Below, in pieces: positions 44,888 through 54,107 of a DNA stretch of 64,000 nt. The stretch's first letter is position 1, and each line of letters starts with the position of its first letter. Where the stretch lies: the NCBI RefSeq assembly GCF_042684585.1, contig NZ_JBHULS010000007.1, forward strand, positions 1 to 64,000, read 5' to 3'. The stretch comes from Algorimicrobium sediminis (lineage in GTDB: Bacteria; Bacteroidota; Bacteroidia; Flavobacteriales; Flavobacteriaceae). Position numbers and translations under genes: made by a program. The notes beneath the pieces are model-generated. The model was not told where the DNA came from, searched no databases, and saw nothing but the letters and a program-made list of their open reading frames with translations.

Positions 44888-45865
44888 ATGAAAAAAAATA
44901 TTGCCATTATTATGGGTGGTTACTCTAGCGAGTACGAAATTTCGCTAAAAAGCGGACAAGTAGTTTATGAAACCTTACAAGAATTAGGGGTGTACCATGT
45001 TTACAAAGTACATATTTTTAAAGAGAAATGGGTTTACGTTACCGATACGTCTGAGGAGTTTACCATTGATAAAAACGATTTTTCGGTAACCGTTTCCAAC
45101 AAGAAAATTACATTTCACTGCGTGTTTAATGCTATTCATGGATCGCCTGGCGAAGATGGCATCATGCAGGCGTATTTTAAACTAATTAACATGCCTCATA
45201 CCAGTTGCAACATGTATCAGGCTGCCTTAACTTTTAACAAGCGCGACTGCTTAAGTGTTTTAAAGCCATTTGGAATAAAAACAGCTGAAAGTTATTATAT
45301 AAACAAAGGCGATGAGCTAAACGAGGAGGCCATAATTAATAAGGTTGGTTTGCCGTGTTTTGTAAAAGCTAACCGCGCTGGAAGTAGCTTTGGTATTACA
45401 AAAGTGTACAAAAAAGCCGATTTTAAAGCTGCTTTAGAAATTGCTTACAAAGAAGATAATGAGGTTATTATTGAATCGTTTTTGGATGGGGTTGAAGTGT
45501 CTGTTGGTGTTATTTCCTATCAAGGAAACACTACGGTATTACCCATTACTGAAATTGTAAGCGAAAATGATTTTTTCGATTACCAAGCCAAATATTTAGG
45601 GGCATCGCAGGAAATTACACCTGCCCGTATTTCGGAAGAAGATGCCGAAAAAGTGCGCCTTATAGCAAAAAAAATATACGAAATTTTAAAGATGACTGGT
45701 TTTACCAGAAGCGAATTTATTTTTAAAAACGGCGAACCACATTTATTAGAAATAAACACCGTTCCAGGCCTAACCAAAGCAAGTATTTTACCGCAGCAGG
45801 CTGAAGCAGCTGGCATTTCCCGAGCACAATTGTTTCAAAATGCTATTAACGAAGCTTTACAGTAG
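44888..45865 (+). CDS. ddl: D-alanine--D-alanine ligase
   Basis: A 325-residue ATP-grasp enzyme joining two D-Ala for peptidoglycan. Motifs: IAIIMGGYSSEYEISLKSG at the start, HGSPGEDGIMQAYF, CFVKANRAGSSFGITKV and LEINTVPGLTKASILPQQ. ATG 44888 begins the family-typical sequence; a longer frame to 44789 holds gap-like residues. It is divergent from the PASTA gene and followed by coaD after 51 bases. Confidence 0.96.
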   Translation: MKKNIAIIMGGYSSEYEISLKSGQVVYETLQELGVYHVYKVHIFKEKWVYVTDTSEEFTIDKNDFSVTVSNKKITFHCVFNAIHGSPGEDGIMQAYFKLINMPHTSCNMYQAALTFNKRDCLSVLKPFGIKTAESYYINKGDELNEEAIINKVGLPCFVKANRAGSSFGITKVYKKADFKAALEIAYKEDNEVIIESFLDGVEVSVGVISYQGNTTVLPITEIVSENDFFDYQAKYLGASQEITPARISEEDAEKVRLIAKKIYEILKMTGFTRSEFIFKNGEPHLLEINTVPGLTKASILPQQAEAAGISRAQLFQNAINEALQ

Positions 45866-45916
45866 CCCAAGCAAAAGCAACTACAATAACTAAAAATTTA
45901 CTAACTTAACGCGGAT

Positions 45917-46372
45917 ATGAAAAAAGCTATATTTCCTGGTTCTTTTGATCCTATTACACTGGGTCATTACGATATAATAAAACGCGCCGTCAATTTATTT
46001 GATGAGGTTATTGTGGCCATAGGTGTCAATGCCGATAAGCAATATATGTTTTCCTTGGCGCAACGCATTCAGTTTATAGAAAGCGCTTTTGCCCAAGAGC
46101 CGCGTGTAAAAGTGGTTTCATATAAAGGGCTGACGGTAGATTTCTGCCTAGAAAATAACGTCGATTTTATTTTGCGGGGTTTGCGTAATCCAGGCGATTT
46201 CGAATTTGAAAAAGCAATTGCGCATACAAACCGAGATTTAGCTCCTATTGAAACCGTATTTTTATTAACTGCTGCCAATACGTCCTACATATCGTCATCC
46301 ATTGTTCGGGATGTAATTCGTAATAAGGGAGATTATACCAAATTGGTGCCTAGTAGCGTTCGGGTAAAATAG
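45917..46372 (+). CDS. coaD: Phosphopantetheine adenylyltransferase
   Basis: A 151-residue nucleotidyltransferase making dephospho-CoA from pantetheine phosphate. The FPGSFDPITLGHYDII motif holds the (T/H)xGH site, and YISSSIVRDVI is the C-terminal nucleotide-binding motif. RGLRNPGDFEFE is also typical. Length is normal (about 155-165). It is convergent with the SulP transporter gene, with only six bases between. Confidence 0.96.
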   Translation: MKKAIFPGSFDPITLGHYDIIKRAVNLFDEVIVAIGVNADKQYMFSLAQRIQFIESAFAQEPRVKVVSYKGLTVDFCLENNVDFILRGLRNPGDFEFEKAIAHTNRDLAPIETVFLLTAANTSYISSSIVRDVIRNKGDYTKLVPSSVRVK

Positions 46373-46378
46373 TTTTTG

Positions 46379-48043
46379 TTATTTAAAGGTGTACTCGGAT
46401 AAGGGTTTTGGAAACTCCTCTGGATTAGCAGCTAAATGATAACGCGGGTCGTCTACATCTTCAATAATCAGGTCTTTAAATTTAGGACTGGCTTTTCGAA
46501 GCAATTGTTTACAGTCTTCGCTTAGGTGTTTTAGTTTTACAGACTTGCCTTCGGCTTCATATTTTTCTACTAAATTGTAAATGGCTTCTAATGCTGAATG
46601 ATCGCTAACGCGTGATTCTACAAAATCGATTTCAATGTATTCTGGGTCGTTTTTTGGGTCAAATTTCTCGTTAAAAGCGCTTATACTTCCAAAAAACAAG
46701 GGTCCCCATATTTCGTATATTTTGGTGCCATCTTCACGCATGCGTTTGCGCGCTCTAATACGTTTTGCATTTTCCCAGGCAAAGGCCAAGGCCGAAATAA
46801 TAACCCCAACAAATACCGCAATGGCCAAATCGAAAATTACGGTTACGGTGGATACAATTACGAGTACAAAGGCATCGGATTTTGGTATTTTTTTAATAAT
46901 ACGGAAACTGGACCACGCAAAGGTTTCAATCACCATTATAAACATAACGCCCACCAGGGCTGCAATAGGGACTTGCTCTATTAGTTTATCGGTAAATAAA
47001 ATAAAGGTTAAAAGGGTAAGGGCCATTATAACACCCGATAAACGCCCACGACCTCCAGCATTAATGTTAATGACTGTTTGGCCAATCATACCGCAGCCAC
47101 CAGTACCTCCAAAAAGCCCCGACATAATATTACCAGTACCTTGAGCAATACACTCTTGGTCGCCGTTGCCTCTGGTGTCGGTTAGTTCATCTACCAAGTT
47201 CATTGTCATTAAAGATTCTATTAAGCCCACAGAAGCTGCTAAAAATGCATAAGGCAAAATAAAATTTAAGGTGTCTAAATTGAGTGGTAATTTTTCCCAA
47301 AGTTCTAAATTTAAAGTCGGCAGTTCGCCTTTTAAACCCGTGCCGCCACCTTCAATAATATAGGAACCAACCGTAGAAACATCTAAATTAAATCCAATGG
47401 TGATTAAGGTTGTTACCAAAATAGCCGTTAAGGCAGCTGGAATTTTTTTTGTTAGTTTTGGTAAGCCCCAAATTATGCCCATGGTTAATAAAACAAGGGC
47501 TATCATAAGGTATAATTCTGTTCCGGTCATAAAGGTGCTTACGTATTCTTTTACACCTTCCTCTGAAACTTTTAAGGTTTTGTGCGAAAACATTTTAACC
47601 TGTGCCCAAAATATGACAATGGCCAAACCGTTTACAAACCCTAGCATGACAGAATGCGGAATAAGGCGAACAAAACGCCCCAATTTAAATACCCCAGCTA
47701 AAATTTGAATTATTCCCATTAAAATAACACAAGCCATTAAGTAAAAGAACCCCATGTTTTCAACGGGTTGCTCAAATAGCATGCCTTTGGTGTGGCCTTC
47801 TGCTATCATGCTAACAAAAATAACCGCTACGGCACCTGCGGCACCAGAAATTAAACCAGGTCTGCCTCCAAAAATAGCCGCAATTAAACCAACTATAAAC
47901 GCGCCAGATAGTGCCATTAATGGATCTATTTGTGCAACAAATGCAAAGGCTACCACTTCAGGAATCATGGCTAACGAAACGGTTATGCCGCTTAAAATAT
48001 CGTTTTTCGGGTTGTTTGTAAAGGTTTTTAAAAATGCCGTCAT
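46379..48043 (-). CDS. SulP-family anion transporter with STAS domain
   Basis: A 554-residue membrane transporter. About 10-12 membrane helices occupy residues 1-420 (SGITVSLAMIPEVVAFAFVA, GGTGGCGMIGQTVININAGG), and a cytoplasmic STAS domain lies at about 440-525 (IDFVESRVSDHSALEAI). The substrate could be sulfate, bicarbonate or another anion. ATG 48043 is chosen: the promoter found at 48064-48093 lies inside the longer frame (to 48139), excluding an upstream start. Divergent from the M14 peptidase gene. Confidence 0.9.
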   Translation of the reverse strand: MTAFLKTFTNNPKNDILSGITVSLAMIPEVVAFAFVAQIDPLMALSGAFIVGLIAAIFGGRPGLISGAAGAVAVIFVSMIAEGHTKGMLFEQPVENMGFFYLMACVILMGIIQILAGVFKLGRFVRLIPHSVMLGFVNGLAIVIFWAQVKMFSHKTLKVSEEGVKEYVSTFMTGTELYLMIALVLLTMGIIWGLPKLTKKIPAALTAILVTTLITIGFNLDVSTVGSYIIEGGGTGLKGELPTLNLELWEKLPLNLDTLNFILPYAFLAASVGLIESLMTMNLVDELTDTRGNGDQECIAQGTGNIMSGLFGGTGGCGMIGQTVININAGGRGRLSGVIMALTLLTFILFTDKLIEQVPIAALVGVMFIMVIETFAWSSFRIIKKIPKSDAFVLVIVSTVTVIFDLAIAVFVGVIISALAFAWENAKRIRARKRMREDGTKIYEIWGPLFFGSISAFNEKFDPKNDPEYIEIDFVESRVSDHSALEAIYNLVEKYEAEGKSVKLKHLSEDCKQLLRKASPKFKDLIIEDVDDPRYHLAANPEEFPKPLSEYTFK

Positions 48044-48063
48044 GATGCTTTTTTTTGAGGGTG

Positions 48064-48093
48064 CAAAAGTACAGTTAATATGTACACTTACAA
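48064..48093 (-). promoter_or_regulatory. Canonical Bacteroidota promoter of the SulP gene
   Basis: On the - strand: -33 TTG (48091-48093), a 19-base spacer, and -7 TACTTTTG (48064-48071), which ends 20 bases before the ATG at 48043. Consensus and spacing are both good. This also fixes the start of the gene. Confidence 0.8.
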
Positions 48094-48141
48094 GGTTATA
48101 TTCCAATATTTTGCCTAATTTTACCCAATAAATACTCAATT

Positions 48142-49878
48142 ATGCGTTTTTTTGGTCTGCTTTTTCTGCTGTTTTTTTGGTTTAATTTTACCAAGGCACA
48201 ATCCACTACCAACACCTTTTTAACTGTTTTTGAGCAGAGTAATGGCACGGAAACAGCTACGTATTCCGAGACCATTCAATTTTATGAAAATTTAGCAAGC
48301 GCCCATGCCACAATTCATATTATGCCTATTGGTAACACAGATTCAGGTGAGCCGCTTCACCTAGTAACTTTTAATAGAGATGGCCAATTCGATTTTGAAA
48401 AAATACGCCGCAATAAGCGAGTGATTTTAATAAATAACGGTATTCATCCTGGCGAAAGTGACGGAATAGACGCGACCATGATGTTGTTTCGGGATATAGC
48501 ACAAGGTGGAATTAGTACGCCACAAAACACCGTTTTAGTCACCATACCTATTTATAATGTGGGCGGTAGTTTAAATAGAAACTCCAGTACTAGGGCCAAC
48601 CAAATAGGACCAAAGGCTTATGGTTTTCGCGGGAATGCCCAGAATTACGATTTAAATCGGGATTTTATAAAATTAGATACCGAGAATGCAAAAACCTTTA
48701 CAGATATATTTCATTTGGTTCAGCCGGATGTTTTTATAGACAATCACGTAAGTAATGGTGCCGATTATCAGTATACACTTACCCATTTATTTACCCAACA
48801 TAACAAACTTGGTGGTCCTTTAGGAGCTTTTTTGCAAACAACTATCATACCTGCTTTAGAAACCGATTTGAAACAAAAAAATTGGGACATAACGCCTTAT
48901 GTAAATGTTTTTAATCGGCCGCCAGAACTCGGTTTCCAGCAATTTATAGATTACCCTCGGTATTCTACTGGGTATACAGCTTTGTGGCATGTTTTGGGTA
49001 TGATGGTGGAAACACATATGCTAAAACCCTACAAACAACGTGTGGAAGGAACTTACGAAATTATGCGCAGCATGCTAGCCATTACCGAACGCGAGGGATA
49101 CCGTATAACGGCTTTAAGAAAAGCTGCTTTTGAAGCACAAGCCAATGACCTGAACTATGTTTTAGATTGGGAAGTGGATACTACCAAAGCTACTGTTTTT
49201 AATTTTAAAGGTTATGAAAGTACCATGGAAACCAGCGCAGTAACGGGAAAACTACGATTAAAGTTTCATAAAAATAGGCCCTTTGAAAAACCGGTTAAGT
49301 ATCAAAATACCTACCAACCAAAACAGGAGGTTTCCATACCAGAGGCATATATTATTCCGCAAGGCTGGCACCAGGTAATAGCGCGTTTAAAACGAAATAG
49401 GGTATTTATGAAACGCTTTAAAACCGATACTACAATGGCTGTTACATTGTATAAAATAACTAATTTCGATACCCGAAAAACGCCCTACGAAGGCCATTAT
49501 CAGCATTACAATACGCAGGTGTCCGGCATTAAGGAAACACGTACATTTAGAGCAGGCGACTATTGGGTGCCTACCAACCAAGCTAGTAGGCGCTATCTTT
49601 TGGAAACTTTAGAACCAATCGCGCCAGATTCATTTTTTAATTGGAATTTTTTTGATACCATTTTGCAGCGAAAGGAAGGATTTTCGCCCTATGTTTTTGA
49701 GGATACAGCCGAAAAAATGCTAACTAATAACACTCCGTTGAGGAAAGCGTTTGAACAAAAGAAACTAACCGATACCGCCTTTGCTTCCAATAGCTATGCG
49801 CAATTATATTGGCTGTACGAACACTCCAGTAATTCAGAGCCCGCCTACAAGCAATATCCAGTTTATAGAGTCGATTAA
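48142..49878 (+). CDS. Secreted M14-type zinc carboxypeptidase
   Basis: A 578-residue exported protein. A signal peptide (about 1-20, FTKAQ end) is followed by the peptidase M14 domain at about 45-290. The zinc motif HPGESDG (HxxE) sits in NNGIHPGESDGIDATMM, with the third ligand His in IDNHVSNGADYQ and the likely catalytic Glu in MMVETHML. The C-terminal half is beta-rich and without a named domain. Substrate unknown. It is divergent from the SulP gene and ends 146 bases before the ATP-grasp cluster. Confidence 0.88.
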   Translation: MRFFGLLFLLFFWFNFTKAQSTTNTFLTVFEQSNGTETATYSETIQFYENLASAHATIHIMPIGNTDSGEPLHLVTFNRDGQFDFEKIRRNKRVILINNGIHPGESDGIDATMMLFRDIAQGGISTPQNTVLVTIPIYNVGGSLNRNSSTRANQIGPKAYGFRGNAQNYDLNRDFIKLDTENAKTFTDIFHLVQPDVFIDNHVSNGADYQYTLTHLFTQHNKLGGPLGAFLQTTIIPALETDLKQKNWDITPYVNVFNRPPELGFQQFIDYPRYSTGYTALWHVLGMMVETHMLKPYKQRVEGTYEIMRSMLAITEREGYRITALRKAAFEAQANDLNYVLDWEVDTTKATVFNFKGYESTMETSAVTGKLRLKFHKNRPFEKPVKYQNTYQPKQEVSIPEAYIIPQGWHQVIARLKRNRVFMKRFKTDTTMAVTLYKITNFDTRKTPYEGHYQHYNTQVSGIKETRTFRAGDYWVPTNQASRRYLLETLEPIAPDSFFNWNFFDTILQRKEGFSPYVFEDTAEKMLTNNTPLRKAFEQKKLTDTAFASNSYAQLYWLYEHSSNSEPAYKQYPVYRVD

Positions 49879-50024
49879 ATAACTGTTTTTTTTAAGTTTA
49901 GTACACTGAATATTAGTTATTTGTATTTTTATCTCATAAATTAAAAAACTTTTTTTGAAGATGTATTTTCTATTTAAAAAAAGACTAATTTTGATAAAAA
50001 TACAAAATCGCTTGATGCGTAAAA

Positions 50025-51470
50025 ATGAATAAATATATTGTTGTTAATCAACCAGAAAAATGGAATTTTTCAATTGAAAACATCACCGTAATTTCCTCAC
50101 AAGATTACTTAACAAACCCAAAGTATGCGCTTTTAAAGAAAGCAAGAATTTTTAATCTTTGTAAAGATTACTCCTACCAATCTAAAGGTTATTATGTGTC
50201 TCTTTTGGCTGAAGCTAGGGGGCATTTGCCAATTCCTACGGTTAAAAATATTGTAGACTTAAAAGCTTTAAAACTGGTGCGTATTGTTTCGGATGAATTT
50301 GACGACGTTATCCAAACAAGTCTTAAAAACATTAAATCGCAAGACTTTACGTTAAGTATTTATTTTGGTCAGAATGTGGCACAAAAATACAAGGAGTTAA
50401 GCGCTTTATTTTACAAGCATTTTCAAGTCCCTTTTTTGCGCATTAAATTCAATCATACCACTAAATGGCATATACAAAGCATACGCGCTATTTCGGAATC
50501 GGAAATTCCTAACGAGCACATGGCCAGTGTGCATGAGTTTGCCAATCAGTATTTTGCTAAAAAGCGCTACGATATTCCAAAATTAAACAAATCGGATTTC
50601 GATTTAGCTATTTTGGTTAACCCCAACGATCCGGCGCCACCTAGCAATGCCAAGGCGCTTAAAAAATTTGTTGATTTGGCCGAAAAAATGAACATCTATG
50701 CGGAAATTATAGAGCCCAAGGATTTATCGCGTTTAACCTCATTCGATGCCTTACTTATTAGGCAAAGCACCGAGGTTAATAACGAAGCCTATGCATTTGC
50801 CAGAAAAGCGCAGCAAGATGGCATTGCTATAGTGGACTACCCAGATGCTATTTTAAAATGCTGTAATAAAGTTTTTATGGCAGAGGCTTTAAATAACGCC
50901 AATATAGCAACACCTAAAACAATTATTGTTCATAAGGATAACAAACATGAGGTTCTTGCGGCAGTAGGGTTGCCTTGCGTATTAAAAGCACCAGATTCTA
51001 CTTTTTCGTTTGGTGTAAAAAAAGCTGAAACAGAAGCTGAATTTTTGGCACTTGTTACTAGCATGCTCAAGGAGTCCGATTTAATTATTGCTCAAGAATT
51101 TTGTCCGTCGGATTACGATTGGCGTATTGGTATTATAGACGATAAACCCTTTTATGCCTGTAAATACTATATGGCTAAAGGCCACTGGCAAATTTACAAC
51201 TGGAATGCCAAGCGTAAAGACGACCAAGACGGTAATGCAGCATGTTTGCCTCTGGAAAAAGTACCCAAAAACGTATTAAATATGGCTTTAAAATCGGCCA
51301 AACTCATGGGAAAAGGATTGTACGGCGTAGATATTAAAGTGGTAAACAATAAACCAATGGTTATTGAAATTAACGACAATCCAAATATAGATTTTGGTGT
51401 GGAAGACGCCCATTATGGCGATGCCGTTTATACCACTATTTTAACGGCTTTAAAAAACAGAATTGATTAA
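50025..51470 (+). CDS. RimK-type ATP-grasp ligase with RLAN N-terminal domain
   Basis: A 481-residue ligase. The N-terminal ~190 residues match the domain that precedes RimK-like ATP-grasp (RLAN type: GYYVSLLAEARGHLPIPTVK). The ATP-grasp domain follows at about 285-480 (CVLKAPDSTFSFGVKKAE, IAQEFCPSDYDWRIGIIDD, VIEINDNPNIDFGVED), with the expected Lys, Asp and Asn metal/ATP ligands. Such enzymes add amino acids to a carboxylate through acyl-phosphate. The next gene starts after two bases, and the third overlaps it. The substrate and product are unknown. Confidence 0.88.
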   Translation: MNKYIVVNQPEKWNFSIENITVISSQDYLTNPKYALLKKARIFNLCKDYSYQSKGYYVSLLAEARGHLPIPTVKNIVDLKALKLVRIVSDEFDDVIQTSLKNIKSQDFTLSIYFGQNVAQKYKELSALFYKHFQVPFLRIKFNHTTKWHIQSIRAISESEIPNEHMASVHEFANQYFAKKRYDIPKLNKSDFDLAILVNPNDPAPPSNAKALKKFVDLAEKMNIYAEIIEPKDLSRLTSFDALLIRQSTEVNNEAYAFARKAQQDGIAIVDYPDAILKCCNKVFMAEALNNANIATPKTIIVHKDNKHEVLAAVGLPCVLKAPDSTFSFGVKKAETEAEFLALVTSMLKESDLIIAQEFCPSDYDWRIGIIDDKPFYACKYYMAKGHWQIYNWNAKRKDDQDGNAACLPLEKVPKNVLNMALKSAKLMGKGLYGVDIKVVNNKPMVIEINDNPNIDFGVEDAHYGDAVYTTILTALKNRID

Positions 51471-51472
51471 TT

Positions 51473-52699
51473 ATGAGTGCTAAACGTTACCATTTGTTTG
51501 AGGTTTACGGTATCGAATTAGAGTATATGTTGGTTTATAATTCGTTTAAACCGGCACCTATAGTAGATAAGTTATTCACAAAAAAAGCGGGCAAACTTAT
51601 GGCCGATATAGAGAATGGGCCAGTTGCTTGGAGTAATGAGTTGGTGGCTCATGTGGTGGAGCTAAAAACAAATGGTCCTGCACAAAGTTTAGATAATTTG
51701 TCGGAATTATTTCATAACAATATTCTAGAAATTAATAGGTTGTTGGAATACTTTCAGGCACATTTATTACCTACAGCGGCCCATCCTAAATTAAATCCAT
51801 TAACCGATACAGAACTTTGGAAACACAGTTATAGTGATGTTTATCAGTTGTATAACAAAATTTTTAATTGCAAAGGCCATGGCTGGAGTAACGTGCAAAG
51901 TACACATATAAATCTGCCGTTTTATGACGATAAAGAGTTCGAAAAATTACATGCAGCTATTCGGGTGCTTTTACCACTTATTCCTGGTTTGTGTGCCAGT
52001 TCACCAATTTTAGAAGGTAAAAACACAGGGTTTCTGGATACCCGTTTACAATATTACAAAACCAATCAGAAAGCGGTTCCAGAGCTTACCGGTATGGTAA
52101 TCCCAGAGCGTGCTTTTACGAAAGTAGATTATTACGCAACTATTTTTGAACCTATAAAACGCGCTATAAAACCGCACGATTCGCAGGGTATTTTAGATCA
52201 TCATTTCTTGAATTCGCGTGGCGCTATTGCCCGATTTGACAGAAATGCTATTGAAATTCGTTTGGTAGATGTTCAAGAATGTCCAAAAGCAGATTTAGCT
52301 ATATGCGCACTAATTATAGCTGTTTTAAAGCTGCTTGTTGGCAAGAAACTGGCGCCACTAAACGAACAAAAACAATGGCCCAAAGAAGATTTATTTGCCC
52401 TGTTAGATCCTATTATTCGGGAAGGAGAGCGGTGTCAAATTTCAAATACAGCCTATTTAAAACTTTTTGGAATTGCCCAACCTATCTCTGCTCAAGCGCT
52501 TTGGCAGCATTTGTATCAAATTTCCAAGGATAGTATTCACCCAAGTCATTACGAGGCTTTAGACTGTATTTTAAGTCAAGGTACGTTAGCCACACGTATC
52601 TTAAAGGCAGTAAATAACAATTATTCGGAAATGCATATAAAAAATGTGTATCAAGAATTGGCAGCTTGTTTAAATAACAATGTTATGTTTAAACCATGA
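51473..52699 (+). CDS. GCS2-like carboxylate-amine ligase
   Basis: A 408-residue glutamate-cysteine-ligase-2-type protein. Landmarks: FEVYGIELEYMLV (GxExE catalytic motif near residue 14), NVQSTHINLPF and GAIARFDRNAIEIRLVDVQE (metal/ATP Glu residues). It lacks a second glutathione-synthetase domain. In known systems GCS2 proteins couple glutamate or other carboxylates with an amine; here a role in making a gamma-glutamyl-like product with the ATP-grasp partner is inference. It overlaps the next gene by four bases (ATGA). Confidence 0.87.
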   Translation: MSAKRYHLFEVYGIELEYMLVYNSFKPAPIVDKLFTKKAGKLMADIENGPVAWSNELVAHVVELKTNGPAQSLDNLSELFHNNILEINRLLEYFQAHLLPTAAHPKLNPLTDTELWKHSYSDVYQLYNKIFNCKGHGWSNVQSTHINLPFYDDKEFEKLHAAIRVLLPLIPGLCASSPILEGKNTGFLDTRLQYYKTNQKAVPELTGMVIPERAFTKVDYYATIFEPIKRAIKPHDSQGILDHHFLNSRGAIARFDRNAIEIRLVDVQECPKADLAICALIIAVLKLLVGKKLAPLNEQKQWPKEDLFALLDPIIREGERCQISNTAYLKLFGIAQPISAQALWQHLYQISKDSIHPSHYEALDCILSQGTLATRILKAVNNNYSEMHIKNVYQELAACLNNNVMFKP

Positions 52700-53394
52700 G
52701 TTTACTAGTAACCTGTGAGCATGGTGGAAACTTTATTCCTGCAGCTTACAAGTACCTATTTGAAGGGCATGAAGCTATTTTAAATACACATCGTGGTTGG
52801 GATATTGGAGCTTTAGATGTGTACCATAGCTTAAAACCAGCAGCCGTATTTTCGGCACATAGTACAACATCTAGATTATTGGTGGAGTTAAACAGGTCGG
52901 TTCATCACATTCAATTGTTTTCCGAATATACCCAAAAGTTATCACAATCAGAAAAACAACAGCTATTGCAAACGTATTACACACCCTATCGAAGCGCTGT
53001 AATTCGGAAAATAGAAACACTTGTTAGTTTACAGCAAACCGTTTTGCATGTAGCGGTACATAGTTTTACACCTGTATGGAATGGGGTGGAGCGCCCTGTG
53101 GATATTGGGTTGCTTTTCGACTCAAGAAACGCAACAGAAAGGCAGGTTTGTAACTTTTTTAAAAAGGAATTGGAGAAAATGGTGCCTTATCGCATTCGGT
53201 TTAATAAACCTTATTTAGGGAAATCTGATGGCTTTCCAACTTTTTTACGCAAACAGTTCCCAGGGAATTATATAGGCATTGAGTTAGAAATTAATCAGAA
53301 ATTTGCTGCCAATAATACCATGCCAAACAATCTTAAAAAAGCGCTTATTCAAGCGGTAAGCGCCACGGAAAGGCAGCTATATGCGCTTTTGTAA
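52696..53394 (+). CDS. N-formylglutamate amidohydrolase family protein
   Basis: A 232-residue hydrolase of the HutG/FGase family. Motifs: VTCEHGGNFIP at the start, HRGWDIGALDVY (metal-binding Asp/His) and LLVELNRSVHH. In histidine degradation this family frees formate from N-formylglutamate. Here it is joined by a four-base overlap to the GCS2-like gene and not to hut genes, so it more likely cleaves or edits a small amide made by its neighbours. It ends five bases before a convergent nudix gene. Confidence 0.87.
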   Translation: MSLLVTCEHGGNFIPAAYKYLFEGHEAILNTHRGWDIGALDVYHSLKPAAVFSAHSTTSRLLVELNRSVHHIQLFSEYTQKLSQSEKQQLLQTYYTPYRSAVIRKIETLVSLQQTVLHVAVHSFTPVWNGVERPVDIGLLFDSRNATERQVCNFFKKELEKMVPYRIRFNKPYLGKSDGFPTFLRKQFPGNYIGIELEINQKFAANNTMPNNLKKALIQAVSATERQLYALL

Positions 53395-53399
53395 TGTTA

Positions 53400-53981
53400 C
53401 TAAAAAAGTAATTTAATATTGGCGTAACTATTTTCCAAAGCATGGGCTACTTCTGTTTCATTCAACCAAGCTACTTTAGTAATGCCTTCATTTTCTTGTG
53501 GTTCTAAAGGGCCAGCATAATTTGTAGTCATTTCAAACCAATAGGTAATTTTAATTTTATACTTACCGTGGCGTTTAAAAATATGATAAGTTGTTTCCAA
53601 GGGCTTGGTTATGCTTAAACCAGTAACACCTGTTTCTTCTTCTACCTCCCTAATAGCGGTAGTTTCTATGGGTTCTTTTTTTTCGGTTTTACCTTTGGGT
53701 AAGTCCCATTTATTGTTGCGGTAAATAAAAAGCACCGCGCCCTGGTTATTGTATACTTTGCCACCTCCGGCCACTACATTTGGTAGTTTTTTTAAAAAGT
53801 GTTTTAGTAATTTGTCCTCTTTTTCGTGTATTAAGTGAACCTCGTTAACAGATTTTTTATGAAGTGTTTTGATAACCTTTTCTATTGAAACAGATTTTAG
53901 CAAATAATTTTTAAATGCTGTTTCTTTTTCAACTTTTGTTGTTAAGATAATTGGTTTATCGTTAACAAAAACTTTATACAT
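53400..53981 (-). CDS. NUDIX hydrolase
   Basis: A 193-residue protein. The N-terminal ~65 residues are of unknown type (INHLIHEKEDKLLKH-like helices; here VNEVHLIHEKEDKLLKHF). The NUDIX domain follows at about 70-190 with a Nudix box reading GKTEKKEPIETTAIREVEEE then TGV, matching GX5EX7REUXEEXGU. It hydrolyses nucleoside-diphosphate-linked compounds; the substrate cannot be read. It is divergent from pyrE, and the shared intergenic region holds the pyrE -7 box. Confidence 0.9.
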   Translation of the reverse strand: MYKVFVNDKPIILTTKVEKETAFKNYLLKSVSIEKVIKTLHKKSVNEVHLIHEKEDKLLKHFLKKLPNVVAGGGKVYNNQGAVLFIYRNNKWDLPKGKTEKKEPIETTAIREVEEETGVTGLSITKPLETTYHIFKRHGKYKIKITYWFEMTTNYAGPLEPQENEGITKVAWLNETEVAHALENSYANIKLLF

Positions 53982-54094
53982 AGGGCTTTTAGTTGCTATT
54001 AAGTTTGGTAAATGTAAAAAAAATAAGAGAAGGCGTTACAATTAAAAAAAATATTTTAAAAGTAATTTAAAAAATGAAATTAGGTAAAAAAGTG

Positions 54095-54102
54095 TAATTT
54101 TG
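54095..54102 (+). promoter_or_regulatory. Putative -7 box of pyrE, implying a leaderless mRNA
   Basis: TAATTTTG matches TAnnTTTG and ends only five bases before the pyrE ATG. If used, transcription would begin at or next to the start codon. No -33 TTG at normal spacing is seen. Confidence 0.45.
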
Positions 54103-54107
54103 CCCGT

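Noticed and set aside
46635..47144. 169-codon open frame antisense to the SulP transporter gene
   Set aside because: The reverse frame has the clear SulP membrane and STAS features; this one has none.
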